Counted from the first letter of the stretch, positions 1 through 12,316 are shown. The stretch is DNA of 64,000 nucleotides from Plumapathes pennacea (GCA_964036295.1 OZ038470.1:6235578-6299577), one strand, 5' to 3'. Numbers and translations: made by a program. The notes: a model not told the origin generated them from the sequence alone.

Positions 1-149
1 ATGCATTTCCAAGGAGTTTCCAATGAACAACCCAACTATCGTCTCTTGTGACCTCTAAACAGGAATGCGGTCCAGAATGACAGTTTGACATCTCAACGCT
101 GATTAGGAAGCTAGCATTGATCGCACGACACGACAACACAAGCCCTTAC

Positions 150-3100
150 CCTAGTCGGCAGAGTTCCGTAGCGGTATGTAGGTCGTTCCCACACTGCAAC
201 ACGGCCCACGCTGCACTGCGTCGTACCTCGTCGTTGCCCGATCGGAGTAACTCGACCAGCCTCGGTAATCCGCCTTCTGCTCGGAACTGAACGAGAATCG
301 AGCAAGAGTGGTTTACTTACATGCATGCTGATGTTTTGGTGAGTGGATTTATGTGCGTGTCGGTGAATCAATCAAAGAGTCAGTTTGTCAATCAATTAAA
401 CAGTCAATAAATCAGTCAAGTGTCAATCAGTCAGACGCCAATCAGTCGGTCAGTCAATCATCAATCAGAAGTCAGTTGATAAGTTAGACATCAGTCAGTC
501 ATCAATCAGTACATCAATCAGAGAGACAGTTTATCGGTCAGTCAACCAGTCAGTCAATCGCTCATTCAATCAATCAATCAATCCGTCAATCATTCATCAA
601 TCAACCAACAGAAAGTCGGTTAGAACTCAATCAGTCCGTCAATCATTCAATCAATCAAGCAATGAGAAAGTCGGGGAGACATCATTCAGTCCGTCAATCG
701 ATCAGAAAGACTTATCTAATCAGTCAGACGTCACTCAGTCAGGCACTCGGTCATTCAACCAAGGGTCCGTCAATCAATCAGAAAGTCAGATGATCAGCCA
801 GTAAGTCAGTCAGTCTGTCTGTCAATCAGATGTCAATCAATCGGTCAGTCTGTCACTCAGTCAATGAGAAGTCAGTCGGACATTCAATCAAACTGGTGTA
901 TCAACTGTGTGTTGATGAGGGTAATAGAACGCCGTGAAAGAGACAATAGCTGACGTTTCGAGTGCTAGCCCTTCGTCAGAGCGAATGACATTCAATCCGG
1001 ACATTCAATCAGTCATTCGATAGTCAAGTCAGTGAACCTTCGTTCTTACCTCAGCTCTGGCTTCTGCGTCACACACAAAGGCTGCTACAGCAATAGCTGC
1101 TTTACTCTGAACAGCGGTCGCACTGAACAAAACGAAGAGTGCACAGAAGTGAATAAAAGCAAAAAACAAAAAGCGCCCTAAAGCAGAGACACTGGCCACG
1201 AAAATCAAAACAACAAGAACAATGAAAGCACATACTTGGACTGAAGGGCCTGGACCAGAGCCGGCACCAGGCCCCGTTGCTGAACCTCTGCCCTCCAGGA
1301 CTCTGTAAAGCGAACGAAACTTTTGAATAAGGCCAGCGGTAGTCGCGCAAGAGCTTCAATATCCTCTTTCAGTCTCTCACTGAAGATGCATACATAATAC
1401 AGTATGGAGAACGCTGATTGAAATGTTAATTTTCACTGCGTCACTCCAGTATTTTCTACTGGAATGCTTGGGAGAATCTGCATTGTGATCTTACCGTCAG
1501 TAGCCAGGTTGGTGAGACAAACTGCAACATTGGCTTGCACCAAAGGTTTGCTGTCGGTCAACAGGTTCACAAGCGGATCAATCCCTCCCTTGTCGACAAC
1601 ATCACTATTAAAAAAAAAATACACCATCACATCACATTGCATTCTTCTTGGGCATTACATTGTATAGCGCTGAACCTCGAGAGTCTTTCGGTCTGGTAAT
1701 CCCCGCAGCATACCAGAAGAACTTGGATGAATGATATGCAATTTAACCCTTTCACTCGCAAGAGTGATCTCCTTCAGTTTCTTGTCCTGAATATTAGACA
1801 GTAAGGAGCTAACTTGGCTTTTGATACCTTAATCAGATGAAAGCTGATTAGACAACCAATTCTCGTTACATCAATCATAAATTTCCTTCTTAAAAGGTTG
1901 AGAGAATCTGCATTTTGAGCTTGGGGATGTAGGGGTTAACATAGCACAACACAACGTCTTCCCCGCACTTCATTCAGCCCTCGCACCTGCAGTTTGTGCT
2001 GTTTGACGTAGTGACGTTCGCCAGAGCCAATGACGCGGCCTCGCGGACATCCGGGTTCTCGTTGTTTAATAGACCAATCAGGGGTTGGATACCCTCTGTA
2101 ACCAAGCAACCACACTTCAAGTCAGATTCTCGAGGGTGCAAATGGCAGCGCCTATAAGCTTCCGCGGTAAACTACGAAGCGGTCTTTTTCTTCGAATGAA
2201 TTCACGCAAGCGCGCGCGCGAGAGGTCTGAAGAGAGTGAGCATCATGTTGAAAGCGTTGTAATGGATTCAAGCGCAAATATATATACGCGCGCGCTTGAC
2301 GTCACGGCTCTCACCCAGTTTGCCGACTGTGTCTCTACTGCTCAGGTTTTCGGACATGACCGCCAAGGCCAGCGAAGAGGAGGCCTGGACACCGGGACTC
2401 TACGGAAACAATAGAAATGGCGGGTTAATATACCTGACATTGTTTCGTTTGTTGTTGTTATTGTTGCGGTTGTTGTTGTAGTTCTTGATGCTGTCGATGA
2501 CGACGACAATGACGATGACGACGACAGTTGATGACGATGATGCTGCTAATTATGATGAGACGATGGTGATGGTGATGGTGAAGACAATGCTGACGCGACA
2601 ATGAACGATGACATGATACTAATGATGATAACGATGATGACAATGATGTAATGATGACGTGTGATGAAGATGATAATGATGACGTGATGATAGTGACGTG
2701 ATGATGACGTGTGATGGTGATGCTGTCGACGATGATGCTAATGATGATGCTGATAATTGATGCTAATGACGACGACAATAATAATGATGACATGGAGACT
2801 TGGTTAAACATGTACGAGTTTCGAGCCTTCACAAGAGTTAAGAAAACATTCCTTACTAACCTCGACAGACAACAGGGTAATTAACGTCTTCTCGCACTCT
2901 TGCTCGTGAAAAATCTTGCGGTTTTCACCTAAAGGAAAAGGAGAGAGAAAACATCAGTCGATGCAGTGGGTCCTTCGTTGTCGTACGAGCCTCTTCGCTG
3001 TATAAAAGTAAACAAATGAAAACAAAAGTATCACGTGACGTACCATTCTTAGCTGCTAAAGAAATCGCCTTCGCCTGAAACGCCAAAAAGGAAAAAAAGG

Positions 3101-6100
3101 AAAAAAAGGGAGAAAATCAAGTCAGTAATAACTTTTCACACTTCTGTTCTGCGTCAGTTTTGGTTTAAACATTTTACAGACACAGATCCAAGGATGGTAC
3201 CAAGTTTTCCTGAACTTCCCTTGGCTTCTCTAAGTTAAAACTGATTTTTTTCGAGCACTATCAAACCAACACAAGCTTTACCGAGTTTTTCTGCCTTTTT
3301 CTGTGGCTATGATTCAACGTCTGCATAAGCAGATCGGTGAATTAAGCGACAGAGAAAGACAGACAGGCAGACAGACAGACAGAGCGCAGAGTGAGACATT
3401 GATCAAGATTGTACTCACGGCGTGTTGCTGAACTTCTGGGACCGTGGATTCGGCAGCAAACGCAAGAAGCTTCTGTAAGCCGCCAGATGTCTGAATAAGC
3501 TGCAAACAGAAAAAAAAAAAAAAAAAAAAAAACTCTCTTAATCTTGTTTCCCAGAATTTGACAAATTTCCGAAGTTTTCCCGAGATTCTCCGAATTCAAT
3601 AGGTGTGGGAAATTGAGTTAATTAGTATCCATTCAGTCAGATCACCCACGATCTCTGTACGGTACTTTTGTCTGCCCAGTTTAGTTAGCCAATCAGGTCT
3701 GTCTGGGTTGTGACGTCGATTTGTTTATTTTGATGTCTAGGATTTCAGGTTTTTCGCTCCACGTGTTGTGAAATCAAGTGAGATCGAATAAATCAGAAGT
3801 GTATTCGTGAACTGTGTGTTGGAACAACTACTATTTCCAACATAGGTTTCCGAAGTTTTCCCGAGTTTCTCCGAATTCGATAGGTTTCCGAAGTTTTCCC
3901 GAGTTTCTCCGAAATTCGCCAAGTCTAACCGAGGTTCTCCGACGCGTGATGTCTGCCCACAATTACTTACCTGCATGCTCTCCACATCCTGAAGACAGTT
4001 GGACAAGACTTGTAAAGCAGTCACGTGCAGGTCTTCAAACTCCTGCATAGTGGAGAAAATTTTTGTAGAGAAAATTATTCGGCTTTGTGATGTCTTAACC
4101 CTTTCATTCCTGAAAGTGATCAACTTCAATTTTCTCCTTCAGCCTCTCACCAGAGACATATCATACAATATGGAGAATTTCCCTCCTGATAATGCACGCA
4201 GAAGACAAAAGATGATTGGCCTATCAATTCTTACTATAAACACTCAAACATTTTGTTCTTGAATAGTCAGGAGAATTTGTGTTCCGAGCTCAGGAGTGAA
4301 AGGGTTAATACGACCTCGACCATTGGCGGGAATTACTGTTCGCTTCTGATTGTTTCCTTACGGCCTTGCCTATTGGCGGGAATTACTGTTCGCTTCCGAT
4401 TGTTTCCTTACGGCCTTGCCTATTGGCTGGAATTACTGTTCGCTTCTGATTGTTTCCTTACGGCCTTGCCTATTGGCGGGAATTACTGTTCGCTTCTGAT
4501 TGTTTCCTTACGGCCTTGCCTATTGGCGGGAATTACTGTTCGCTTCTGATTGTTTCCTTACGGCCTTGCCTATTGGCGGGAACTATTGCTTTGCCTGTTT
4601 GGAACTAATGTTCTCGCGGCAGTCGCGATTGGTGCCCTTCAACTTAATGGGAGTCCTATATCTACCTTATTTCCAACAAACTCCACCAGCTTTTCCAAGC
4701 CTTCAAGTTCTCGCAAAGCTGCCCTGTTTTCGGCTGTAGAGAAGATAAACGGTCAAATTAGTGTAAAATTGGGTTATTAAGGGCAAACGAAATTTCTTAT
4801 GTTTTGCATGGTTCCTGTACCGTCTAAAGTGATTTGTCCCAGACAGTCTAGCGCCAGCTGCTGAATGATGGCATACTCTGAATCTAAACAAGTCAGCAGG
4901 GGCTGAATACCTGAAAAACACCCAAAAAAAGTACAGATGAAGGACAGAGAAAGTAACCTTGAGTGCGCAGTTGTGAAGCAATTTAAGGATAGCCCGGAAA
5001 AAAAACATGTGTGTTTGCTGCATCATGACAGATGAGCAAAACATAGGGCAGAGTCCCAATTAAATGTTAAATTTCACGACTAGACTCTCAGCCCAGTTGG
5101 GAGGGGTTAGTATGAATTGTTAACGCGCCGCCCCTCATTCTATATAGTCCCTTATTTTAACGATTTTTAAAAGCTCGCTCGTCGGTTTTCGATGGGACAA
5201 TCGTGCTGACACTTGAAACACTTTCTAGTTTGGATGCGTTCTTCATTGTGACAGTCTTTTTTACTATTTGACTTTAAATGCGTGTTAACTTTGCATAAGA
5301 TAGGACAGGCAGAGAGAAAAAGACGATATGAGAGACACATAAAAAGACAATGGACAGAAAAACTGGCATACTATAGATAGCAAGACAGACAGACAGCAAG
5401 AGGACGGAAATTGCAGACAGTCAGAACAGACAGATAGCCAGAGAAAGAGAGAGACCGACATAGATTCTGAGAAAGTAATGAACAGGAAAACTGAATGAGA
5501 AACAAACAAAAAAAGAAACTTTCAAGTGCACATCATCACATTTTGCTGGTACAATGTATCCATAAAAAACTATAATTGTCTAATAGCTTAATACCGTGGC
5601 TGTCTGCTTTCCAATGGGATATAAAAATTAACCTTGTAGTTTTGGACTTACCGTTCAACTCCCTGATAACAGATCTGCTGTGGTAGTCTTGCACAAGAAG
5701 GGACAGTGCTTCTACTGCATTTTTCTTTAGGTTTAAAGAAAAAACAATTCAATCCCTGCAATCTGTGACAAAAGTGCTGGGGCACTTTTCCCAAATTTCC
5801 TTAACCAACGCCAGTTAGAGGGACTGGCCAACTAAACTAAACAAAACAGAGCGTCCTCGTCACCACCCTATTTGCTCAAACGAAGGGCTAGCGCTGGAAA
5901 TGCCAGCTTCAAATTCTTTCATGGCGACCTGCTTTCACACATCGACCCTTGGTCGATCCAAGTTACGTTGTCAGCTTGACAATAGCTCCCAGTGGTGTGT
6001 GAGAAACGTATTTCTCCACGCCAAAGCAGTCAATCTAGTTCTTATTAGAGCTGCTATTCCATTAAAACTATTTAACATTGACAGGAGGAAAGACCCATCC

Positions 6101-9100
6101 CCTGCCCCCTCTATTCCGTCGAAGAGAAGAATCACTTCTTTGAAGCTAAATTGTTAAAGAGCGATTAACTGGCAGAGATTCTAGAGAAGCACCAGTCTTC
6201 AAGATAGCTACAATGTAAAGTAGGGAACATGGGTATCTTGTCTGGTACCTTTTAAAATGTCTACTGTTGCAATTCTTACCAAATGGCCATCATATGGTTG
6301 ATGTAGAGTATCTAATTTTTAATTCAACTTACCTGAACATCACAGTCCATTGAGGTTAATAACTTGATTAGTGGCTCCACACCTCCTTGCTCAAAGATAT
6401 CCACTTTACTGGAAAACTCATCTGCACAAGAGCAGTAAACACATATTAACCCTTTCACTCCCAAGAGTGATCAACTTCAATATTCTCTTTTCAGTCTCCT
6501 ACCAGAGATATATCATACAGTATGGAGAATTTGGCATTTCATACCTTGCACAACTGAGAACTGATTAAAACATCAGTTCTCATTTCATCACTCATACATT
6601 TTCTTTTTTATGGTTGGGAGAATTCGTATTTTAAGCTTGCAATTGAAATGGTTAAAGACCCATATGTAGCTGATGACTTTGCATTAAAGACTGCAGATCT
6701 TACATATTATCCAAGATAAATAATTTTATTATAAATATGAGTTTTATGTAGGGATTCATGCATACATCTAGACACACTATTGGTAGATAGGAGGTAGACT
6801 GGCAAACACTGGTAAATGAATATATAACTGGAAGCCGGCCAGGATAGATTCAATAATATTGAGTTTACAGTTTCTTCCAAATTTTTATGAATGATTATGC
6901 ATATTTTCATAGTATGTACTTACTTGCCATGGATGACAAGGCCAGGGTTGCAAATTCATGGCACAGAATATCCTCTGAAAACCAGAAGCAAACCAAAGAA
7001 CAGACTGCAGGCTTAACCAATTTATGTGTAAAATATAAAGAGGTTATTACAAGGGAAGGAGTGCAATTTGGCGGAGTATTTTATAAGTTTTTGGCCTGAA
7101 GTAGGTTCAAAAAAATAACACAGACAAGTAAAAAATACTACATTTTTCTGTATTGCACAACTTTTTGTGTAATAAATATTGTCTCTTATATGACAAACGA
7201 AGCAGGGCCAATGTTTCTATTGGTGCACAAAATGGATAAAAAATGACGTGTTCATAAACTTTGCTCGCAAAAATTGATCATATAAGCTAATAAACCAGTT
7301 GATCTAGTTCCTGACTAGTGCACTTTGTTCCCATATTGATGTACACTTCAAAAATAAACTTCACATCTCCGCACACCCTCGTATTATTCTCTATTTTATA
7401 CACAATGTGCTCTCCATCACAATAACAAATAATTATTTTACATAGCATCATACATACGTACCTTCTGGACCCAGCAATGAAACAATTGGTGGCACACATG
7501 ATAGTTTTCTCAATTCTTTCTTCACATTTACTGCAAGAGAAGGAATTACATGTAACTATCTATAAGTTGGCTGTTATCAATATAGTTTTACAAATCTTTA
7601 GTGCTTTTGTTAGAATTTCGTCATGCGGTACAAACTTCAAATTTTCTCTTCTCCTTTGTAGTTGTTCAGAAATATATTAATGGAGTCCTAGGTGGTAAAT
7701 GCACAGCAAGCCAAGAGACTTTCTTGAGAGAGTGACGTGCCAACGTAATACTATTGTACATTATACAATATGCGATCTTCATGTAGCTGTTTCTTACAAC
7801 AGAACCAGGAACATTCCTTTTTTTCTGTTAAAGTCACTCTTATTTAAGATATGTCAGTGAAGGATGTGAAACGAGGTCAGCAACATAATGTATAGCCACC
7901 AATAGATAGACAATAGGGTGATAATTTGAACAATACCAAGTTATAAGCAAGTTCTGTGACTTTACAACCCAGGGGGGAGGGGGGTGAAGTGACTTGCCCT
8001 ACATAAAAAGGACAGGAATGCTCATCTGGAATTTTTGTTTTGACCCCAAAAAGGTAATAGTACTAAAACCCCTAAAAGGTACCAATAAAATATATCCATA
8101 TCCTAAGCAGTATCAGAACCTGTGATTTTGACTCCTAAGAGGTACGACGAGCATCCCCGTCCCTTCCTATATCAGAGTAACCCCCTCACCCCCTCACCCC
8201 CCCCCCCCCTCCCCCCCCCACGTTTTACAATGCTACAGGGATCAGACCTCCAGCTTGAAATATCAATTTTGGGTGAGTGAGTCATAATCACTCAGCCATC
8301 CAAACACCCAGTGCCTGGTAACTTGATATGTTTTACTACACAGTGCTGTTATTAACATACCATTTTGTGCCATTGTTCCTAAACACATTATTGCATTTCG
8401 CTTGACCACCTTGTCCTCTGATGTGATCAACTTCAAGAGTGGCTCCACAGACCCCAGGTTCAACAGTTCCTGCCGATTCTCATCACCTGAAACAGACCCT
8501 TCTACCTGTTAACTGATTTGACTTGAATTTATCAAGACCTGAACTCTCCCTACCTGCCCTGAACAAAATGTATAAGTAGTAGAAAGAGAATCTATTGGTC
8601 AATAACCTGTGTGTTAGCCAGTTAAGTTCATTTCTCCTTAATTTTGCAGATTTTGTGGCCTACTTTTAAATCTTCGGCCAGGTAATACACCTTGCTGCAA
8701 ATTTTGAAGTTGTCAGTGAAATCTTAGGGGGGTGGGGTTGGGGTTAAAGGAAACCCCCAGTATATTCCTAGGGAGTGGCAGGGGACTGGATAATTTCTGG
8801 AACTATACACAATCATGAAAAACAGCTAAAGATAGACTCTAAAAACAGTACCCAAGATGTCCTGCCACCACCATGAGATATTGTGTATTGCGGAGCAGGG
8901 ATGGGAACTGGGGGGTTGAAGGAAACAATATTTTACTGTGCACTGACTTACATTTTTCAGAAAATTTATACAAAGCTTCACAAGCAGACTGCAAGACATG
9001 TTCCTCCGGAGAGTCGAGCATCAACACAACAGTGTGGGGCTTTTTGGACAAGAGCTCCAGGGGATCAAACTATGACAGAATAATACCTTTGGTTACTTTC

Positions 9101-9918
9101 CAGTATATATTGATGGTTACTCTTGTATTACATGCGCACAACTTTTGGCTGCTGTACATTTGGGTAGTTTTGGTTTGCGATTATCAAATTTGATCACTTC
9201 TGGTTTAAGTAACTTTGGTCTCCTTCGGTTATCTAGTTATGTATGAGTCAATTTCAACTGCGACCCATCATCCCAGTATTAACTGTTTCTTCAATGTGAA
9301 AGAAAGTGAGGTGTGTTTGACCATGTATTTTGACCACACAGTGACACAGTGGGTTTTTGATTAAAAACTATCAAATAAGTCAAATGTCTGAGGGTTTGCC
9401 CAGGAAGAGGTAGGGCGGGGATGGGGGGGAGATGAGGATGATTACAGTTGGAATTGACTCAAACAGGAAGTCTCTTTATTTGCCTGCCCAGTATAACTAT
9501 GTCATTTATAATTACCATCTGTAAACACTAAGAGGACGCATATCAAGTATATATATATTGGTATATCAACTGCACAATTTAAAACAATAATTCAGCTATA
9601 AAAATAAATTATATTCAATAATAAAGAAATAATATAAAACTACAGCAGGAATTCCATCACAGATTTATCGTATGTTAATACTGACGTTCGATAATCGGAA
9701 AATTGTAAGACCGTTCGAAACGTTGATCAATTACACATCAGTCATAACAAGTACATATGACTTCGCGGAGACTTCGAACCAAAGATCTCCAAAACAATTT
9801 GAAGTGTTGTGACATAAACTCAAAAACATAAATCTTATTCAGAAGTCAAATGGAGCTGTGCGAACGTTACCTCGTCCTTTGCCGGAGTATCTGGTTCCTT
9901 GGTTTTCTTCTTACCCAT
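150..9918 (-). CDS. ARMC3: Armadillo repeat-containing protein 3 (ARMC3), 5' part of gene, 19 coding exons
   Basis: ARM-repeat protein of ciliated cells and sperm flagella in animals, presumed scaffold. Coding exons in transcript order: 9918-9871, 9069-8952, 8486-8361, 7530-7462, 6974-6924, 6421-6333, 5724-5652, 4910-4821, 4733-4666, 4042-3971, 3499-3419, 3074-3044, 2928-2861, 2399-2315, 2095-1987, 1604-1495, 1302-1236, 1104-1050, 286-150. All junctions are GT-AG and keep frame, giving about 515 residues. The start MGKKKTKEPDTPAKDE matches the human N terminus. The next exon carries FDPLELLSKKPHTVVLMLDS, then successive ARM repeats such as VEPLLKLITSEDKVVKRNAI and ENPDVREAASLALANVTT. The last visible exon has GGLPRLVELLRSGNDEVRRS and ends in phase 2, so the C-terminal region (human protein 872 aa, from memory) lies left of the window. 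Introns hold simple repeats and MITEs. Assignment rests on residue-level similarity to remembered human ARMC3 along the whole length. Confidence 0.93.
366..900. repeat. Degenerate TCAA/TCAG simple-repeat tract
   Basis: Long imperfect run of CAGTCAATCAATCAGT-type tetranucleotide repeats inside an ARMC3 intron. No coding signal. It runs into a half copy of the GCTGACGTTTCGAGCGCTAG repeat at 889-989. Confidence 0.85.
889..989 (+). repeat. Half copy of the 20043-20227 foldback repeat
   Basis: Sequence AAACTGGTGTATCAACT through GCTAGCCCTTCGTCAGAGC matches one arm of the perfect foldback in the lysyl hydroxylase gene. Only one arm is present. Shorter remnants of the same unit are at about 5880-5930 and 31735-31795. 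Confidence 0.8.
1743..1939. mobile_element. MITE family A copy (CCCTTTCACTC... ends)
   Basis: About 200-bp element with ends resembling TTAACCCTTTCACTCCCAAG and its reverse complement, and an AT-rich body with recognisable blocks (a GTAAGGAG block, AGATGAAAGCTGATTA, TTCTTAAAAGGTTG). Other copies lie near 4095, 6446, 14233, 31867, 36925, 41888, 46843, 59917 and 62394. No coding capacity, so it is a non-autonomous element or a fossil. The family name is mine. Confidence 0.75.
2475..2785. repeat. GAT/GAC trinucleotide-rich tract
   Basis: Imperfect GATGATGACGATGA-type microsatellite in an ARMC3 intron. The His/Ser-rich ORF on the minus strand is a by-product of the repeat. Confidence 0.85.
4095..4307. 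mobile_element. MITE family A copy in ARMC3 intron
   Basis: Begins TTAACCCTTTCATTCCTG and ends AGGAGTGAAAGGGTTAA, so its two ends are inverted copies of each other. The body matches the other family A copies. It abuts the 50-bp tandem array that starts at 4321. Confidence 0.8.
4321..4584. repeat. 50-bp tandem repeat, five full units plus a partial unit
   Basis: Units start at 4321, 4371, 4421, 4471, 4521 and 4571 (partial), each beginning with (C/T)ATTGGCGGGAATTACTG and ending CGGCCTTGCC. Units differ at only a few positions, so the amplification is recent. Because 50 is not a multiple of three, each frame reads a mix of peptides. The array ends about 80 bp from the ARMC3 exon at 4666-4733, on its intron side. 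Confidence 0.95.
5292..5510. repeat. GACA-rich low-complexity tract
   Basis: Purine-rich GACAGACAGA-type repeat in an ARMC3 intron. A smaller similar tract is at 3345-3385. No gene seen. Confidence 0.7.
6446..6655. mobile_element. MITE family A copy in ARMC3 intron
   Basis: Starts TTAACCCTTTCACTCCCAAG and ends in an eroded copy of the inverted end (CTTGCAATTGAAATGGTTAA). It sits about 25 bp upstream of the acceptor side of the exon at 6333-6421. Confidence 0.8.
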
Positions 9919-10121
9919 TTTTATGCGATAAGGGCGCAAAGAATCTGCAAATTCTGTCCAAAAAAGACAGCTCGGTAAGAATAGATCAAAACACCGCCAT
10001 CTTGGCTAACCAAAGGTCGCTAAGCAACAGAACACGAAAACGAGGTTTTGTGCCCATACCCTCGCAGCTAACTAATCTCGTCCCCAGGGCCTTCTGCGTG
10101 AGAATTGACTCGTCATCCAAG
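9919..10121. promoter_or_regulatory. Shared head-to-head promoter region of ARMC3 and SELENOK
   Basis: The two start codons diverge and are only 204 bp apart, so transcription of both genes must start in or close to this segment. No TATA box was recognised. The shared-promoter role is inferred from geometry alone. Confidence 0.6.
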
Positions 10122-11624
10122 ATGGTGTATGTCTCCGGAAGTGAGTGCAAGTCTGACTGTTTTATAACGAGTTGTGATCTGTTTAGTTCCTCTAAAAACA
10201 TGCCATTCCGATCCTCAGGCAATGTTCTCGACCAACAGTCTGTGTGGAGACTGTCCATCTTTTCAGATGTGTTCTGGGGAATCATAAACTTCATCGTTCT
10301 CTTGTACGTATAAATAATGTTTGCACATCAAACAACGAACGTGTTCGCGTATTCATTCATATTTAGGCGCAATTTTGCTTTTGTTATTGACTAATTTCTT
10401 ATTATGTATTTGTATTTCCTCCTGTTTATTATCGATGTGGATCGTGTTCAGCTTCCAGACGATGGTATCGGTAAGTTCTGAATTCACTGCAGTCGTCATA
10501 TTTCTCATATCTAGAGTTTTCTGTATCATATTTGTAGATGCATAAAATGAATCAACTGTTTCTGATTTTTTCTTTCAGCCTGGACTGACAAAGAATGGCA
10601 GCTCATACTCGAGCTCAGATTATCGCCCAGGAGGCGGGTGAGTTGCAGACTAAAATATTATTCCCAACCACAATTTTTCGATACATTGTATCGATACCCT
10701 GCCCCAACTATAAATCTTCCTCAAAAGGTCTAATCTCTGTTTCCTTGGCATGTCAATTATATGTCGATTCCCTCACCCCTTACTAAGGTCTCAGGAAAGC
10801 GGGGAGGGGGGCTTGGGGCCGGGGGGTACAGTTAGAATGGATGTATTAATTTATGATTGTTTTCAGGCCACCAAGACCACCACGCAGAAGATTTGGACGG
10901 CCTGGAGGAGGTGGAGGTAATGCTTCTTGCACCACAGTAAATTTTATACTGTGAGCAGTTCCTCCTTTTCCCTCCAAGATCATATTTTAGAAGCCCAGTT
11001 GCGAGCACAGAAGAGTATAGCATGCGGACAAGGGGAGAGGAAAAGGGGGGACTGCAGACAACTCTCTTGCATTTGAACACAAGACCCCTGGCACAAAGCC
11101 TCCAACAATATTATTAAAACCAATAAAATCTGGACTGTACAATTCAATTCTGAATGCCAAGCAAGTGTGAAAGTAATTTGTATGTAGTCATTAGCTATCA
11201 TGCAAGGACATGAACACCCTAGTTCTCATTTCTTTAGTTCATTGCATTTCTTTTTCCTTCTTTTCAGACTCACCTTATAACCCAGGTCCTCCCATGGGTG
11301 GTGGATGAGGAAGGTTTGTTGCCCTTTGTCTAAGTCTAAACTCTCCTAACTTGCCCTGAACATTAACATATAAGTAGTGTTAGGAGAAACGATAGTCCGA
11401 TCAGCTTCAACCCAGACAAGAGTTCACCTGCCATGACTTGTATGCAAAAGAAAAGATTGCCTTCTTCGAGATTGCTTTCTTTTTCGTAGAGTTTTTCTTT
11501 GTTCAATCGGAAAGTAAAGCATGGTTTTGAAAGGGCAACAAAATGAACCTTTGTTTTGGTTGCATCATTTTTTTTTGTTGTTGTTGTTGTTGCTGATTGT
11601 TGTTTTGTTGTGCATTACAGGTAA
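10122..11624 (+). CDS. SELENOK: Selenoprotein K, 7 coding exons, UGA-encoded selenocysteine
   Basis: Small single-pass ER membrane selenoprotein that partners with the ER-associated degradation machinery and with DHHC6 palmitoylation in vertebrates. Coding exons: 10122-10140, 10219-10303, 10452-10470, 10579-10637, 10867-10916, 11268-11313, 11621-11624. The 93-residue product begins MVYVSGSNVLDQQSVWRLS, as in human selenoprotein K (MVYISNGQVLDSRSQSPWRLS). Then comes the membrane segment IFSDVFWGIINFIVLFF (about residues 20-36) and a Gly/Pro/Arg-rich cytosolic tail with GGPPRPPRRRFGRPGGGG. It ends PPMGGG-U-G-R. The TGA at 11306-11308 is Sec91, followed by Gly, then Arg split over the last intron, then TAA at 11622-11624. 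A SECIS hairpin in the 3' UTR supports recoding. Exon 3 is only 19 nt. A reader treating TGA as stop would lose the last two residues. Confidence 0.95.
11306..11308 (+). other. SELENOK: Selenocysteine TGA codon
   Basis: In-frame TGA in the context Gly-Gly-Gly-Sec-Gly-Arg-stop, the same C-terminal arrangement as in known selenoprotein K. It lies 6 nt before the last exon junction. Confidence 0.93.
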
Positions 11625-11698
11625 GCTTGTCATTGCTAGCACCAGCTGGTAGTGGCAAGCTGCCCCTAAACTAAGGACAGATAGCTGTGTCTGTGCAT

Positions 11699-11781
11699 CC
11701 AATAGATGACAGACTGATGATGCCACCCAGGAAAATCCACCAACACATGGGACCTGGCCGTGGTTGATTGACAGCTGTTGG
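11699..11781 (+). ncRNA. SECIS element of SELENOK
   Basis: Selenocysteine insertion hairpin in the 3' UTR, about 75 nt after the stop. Helix I pairs CCAATAGATGACA (11699-11711) imperfectly with TGACAGCTGTTGG. The non-Watson-Crick quartet is ATGA (11717-11720) opposite TGAT (11765-11768). Helix II pairs CCAC-CCAGG with CCTGG-CC-GTGG. The apical loop opens with AAAA at 11732-11735, and the conserved AA sits about 11 nt after ATGA, the spacing typical of SECIS elements. Seen by eye; not folded by program. Confidence 0.88.
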
Positions 11782-12310
11782 TGTCCTTACCACTTACATG
11801 CAAACCACACACAAGAAACTAACAAGGGGAAGGGTGGGGAGAAATATTGAAGTGTTGAAGATGACACTTCATACCAGATAATTCAATGTTGAACACACTA
11901 TGCAATATTGAACTTTAGTATTTAAAACAGTATATACCAGATAAAGCATCTTCTGTCAGGCTAGTAAATTTTCCAGACAACTTGCTCTGTTTGAATTATC
12001 TGGGCAAGCGAGTCACAGCAACAGCTTGCCCAATATTAACTAGCATAATGAAATGTTAGGATACAAGAAAGCTGCTCTCTATATCACTGCAAACTACAGT
12101 GAAATCCTGATGACTTGAACTAAAAGTTGTTTGCCTTTGGTTCCCTAACACTGCAATTTTAGCTCTGATATCTCAAGCTCCCGACAACTCAAATCAATTT
12201 TCACTTTCAAGTTATTGGGATTCTGCTGTGCATGGCAGTGGCAAATGTAACTTATTTTTCAAATGATAGAACTCTGTAGCTTGTTTTTCATTGTAACCAT
12301 CTTACAGAGT

Positions 12311-12316
12311 AATAAA
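12311..12316 (+). terminator. Candidate polyadenylation signal of SELENOK
   Basis: AATAAA about 690 nt after the stop codon, downstream of the SECIS. It is the first canonical hexamer noticed on this strand after the stop. Confidence 0.5.

Noticed and set aside
366..900. Possible CRISPR-like spaced repeat
   Set aside because: Repeat unit is a continuous degenerate tetranucleotide with no regular repeat-spacer pattern, and the DNA is eukaryotic.
4253..4780. Overlapping plus-strand ORFs with a repeated LLFASDCF-type peptide
   Set aside because: Produced by the 50-bp tandem array; opposite strand to the ARMC3 exon it overlaps.
11306..11308. TGA read as the SELENOK stop codon
   Set aside because: Family C terminus is Sec-Gly-Arg, the frame continues across the last intron to TAA, and a SECIS follows.
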